Assembly (NCBI GenBank): GCA_948433815.1
Contig: CAOJDZ010000002.1
Coordinates: 1 to 15,838, forward strand
DNA: 15,838 bases
Origin: an uncultured Clostridia bacterium
GTDB lineage: Bacteria > Bacillota_I > Bacilli_A > RF39 > UBA660
Reading direction: 5' to 3'
Both the position numbers and the translations under genes were made by a program. This document shows positions 15,620 through 15,838 of this stretch, in pieces. The notes beneath the pieces are model-generated. The model was not told where the DNA came from and ran no database searches. It saw only the letters and a program-made list of their open reading frames with translations. Each line of letters opens with the position of its first letter. Positions within the stretch are counted from its first letter, which is position 1.

Positions 15620-15838
15620 TTAATTAGAACTATTTATATAATATTTTAATTCTGGATTAGTTTCATCATTTATTTCTTCATAGTAAAGTTTACCATTAAT
15701 TTCATATGCATAAATTCCTTTAGTAATTTTTTTATTTACTATAACTTTTATTTTTAATTCAGATTTTGTTCCTTTATTTATAATGTATTCCACCCAATAA
15801 GAACCATTATCATCATATTTTTCAAACCAATCATTAGA
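15620..15838 (-). CDS. C-terminal part of an unrecognised protein (cut by window edge)
   Basis: An open minus-strand frame enters from the right edge and ends at the TAA at 15620-15622, leaving 72 codons. The visible part is soluble, acidic/aromatic and beta-rich: SNDWFEKYDDNGSYWVEYII, KSELKIKVIVNKKITKGIYAYEINGKL and YYEEINDETNPELKYYINSS. There is no membrane segment and no motif I can name. The pattern of short strands with Tyr/Lys/Asn resembles secreted or surface domains of AT-rich Bacillota, but that is a guess. The next gene starts 61 nt downstream on the same strand, so it may be first in a small accessory operon. Confidence 0.6.
   Translation of the reverse strand, partial: SNDWFEKYDDNGSYWVEYIINKGTKSELKIKVIVNKKITKGIYAYEINGKLYYEEINDETNPELKYYINSSN

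Overview
The window is almost entirely one long minus-strand ribosomal-protein cluster. It reads, in transcription order from about position 13530 down to 1, rpsJ-rplC-rplD-rplW-rplB-rpsS-rplV-rpsC-rplP-rpmC-rpsQ-rplN-rplX-rplE-rpsZ-rpsH-rplF-rplR-rpsE-rplO-secY-adk-map-infA-rpmJ-rpsM-rpsK-rpoA (rpoA is cut by the left edge). This is the S10-spc-alpha arrangement of Bacilli-type Bacillota. The low GC, Zn-type S14, adk and map after secY, strong GGAGG ribosome-binding sites and Firmicute-type S10 all point to a low-GC Bacillota relative. L30 (rpmD) is missing between rpsE and rplO, as in Mollicutes, and L3 and L24 carry unusual tails, so I favour an uncultured Bacilli/Tenericutes-like lineage (inference). 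TGA is a stop codon: map ends in TGA in the same frame as infA, two codons before the infA start, so this is not the Mycoplasma code.

Layout: 1-13406 is the ribosomal, secretion and transcription cluster, with gaps of 0-27 nt and several overlaps. Where annotation could start too early I set starts by Shine-Dalgarno (SD) position and family N-termini: rpsJ at 13406, rpsS at 10458, rplP at a GTG at 9168, rpmC at 8744. Positions 13407-13563 hold a sigma-A-type promoter (TTGATT, 17 nt, TATAAT) and a roughly 120-nt structured leader. Positions 13650-13719 hold two hairpins, one of which looks like a terminator for genes further upstream. Positions 13722-15838 are a more AT-rich accessory stretch, also on the minus strand: a frameshifted gene remnant, a two-helix mini membrane protein, two unrecognised membrane-anchored proteins and the C-terminal end of an unrecognised protein.

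How it works together: the cluster supplies most large- and small-subunit proteins, the SecY channel, the N-terminal methionine remover (Map), an adenylate kinase homologue, IF-1 and the RNA polymerase alpha subunit, so translation, export and transcription capacity are co-expressed from the S10 promoter. Most of the window is conventional. The points worth a second look are the S10 leader, the acidic tail of L3, the replaced L24 C-terminus, the Adk lacking normally conserved active-site residues, the missing L30, and the unknown membrane-protein genes where other Bacillota often carry fusA/tuf.
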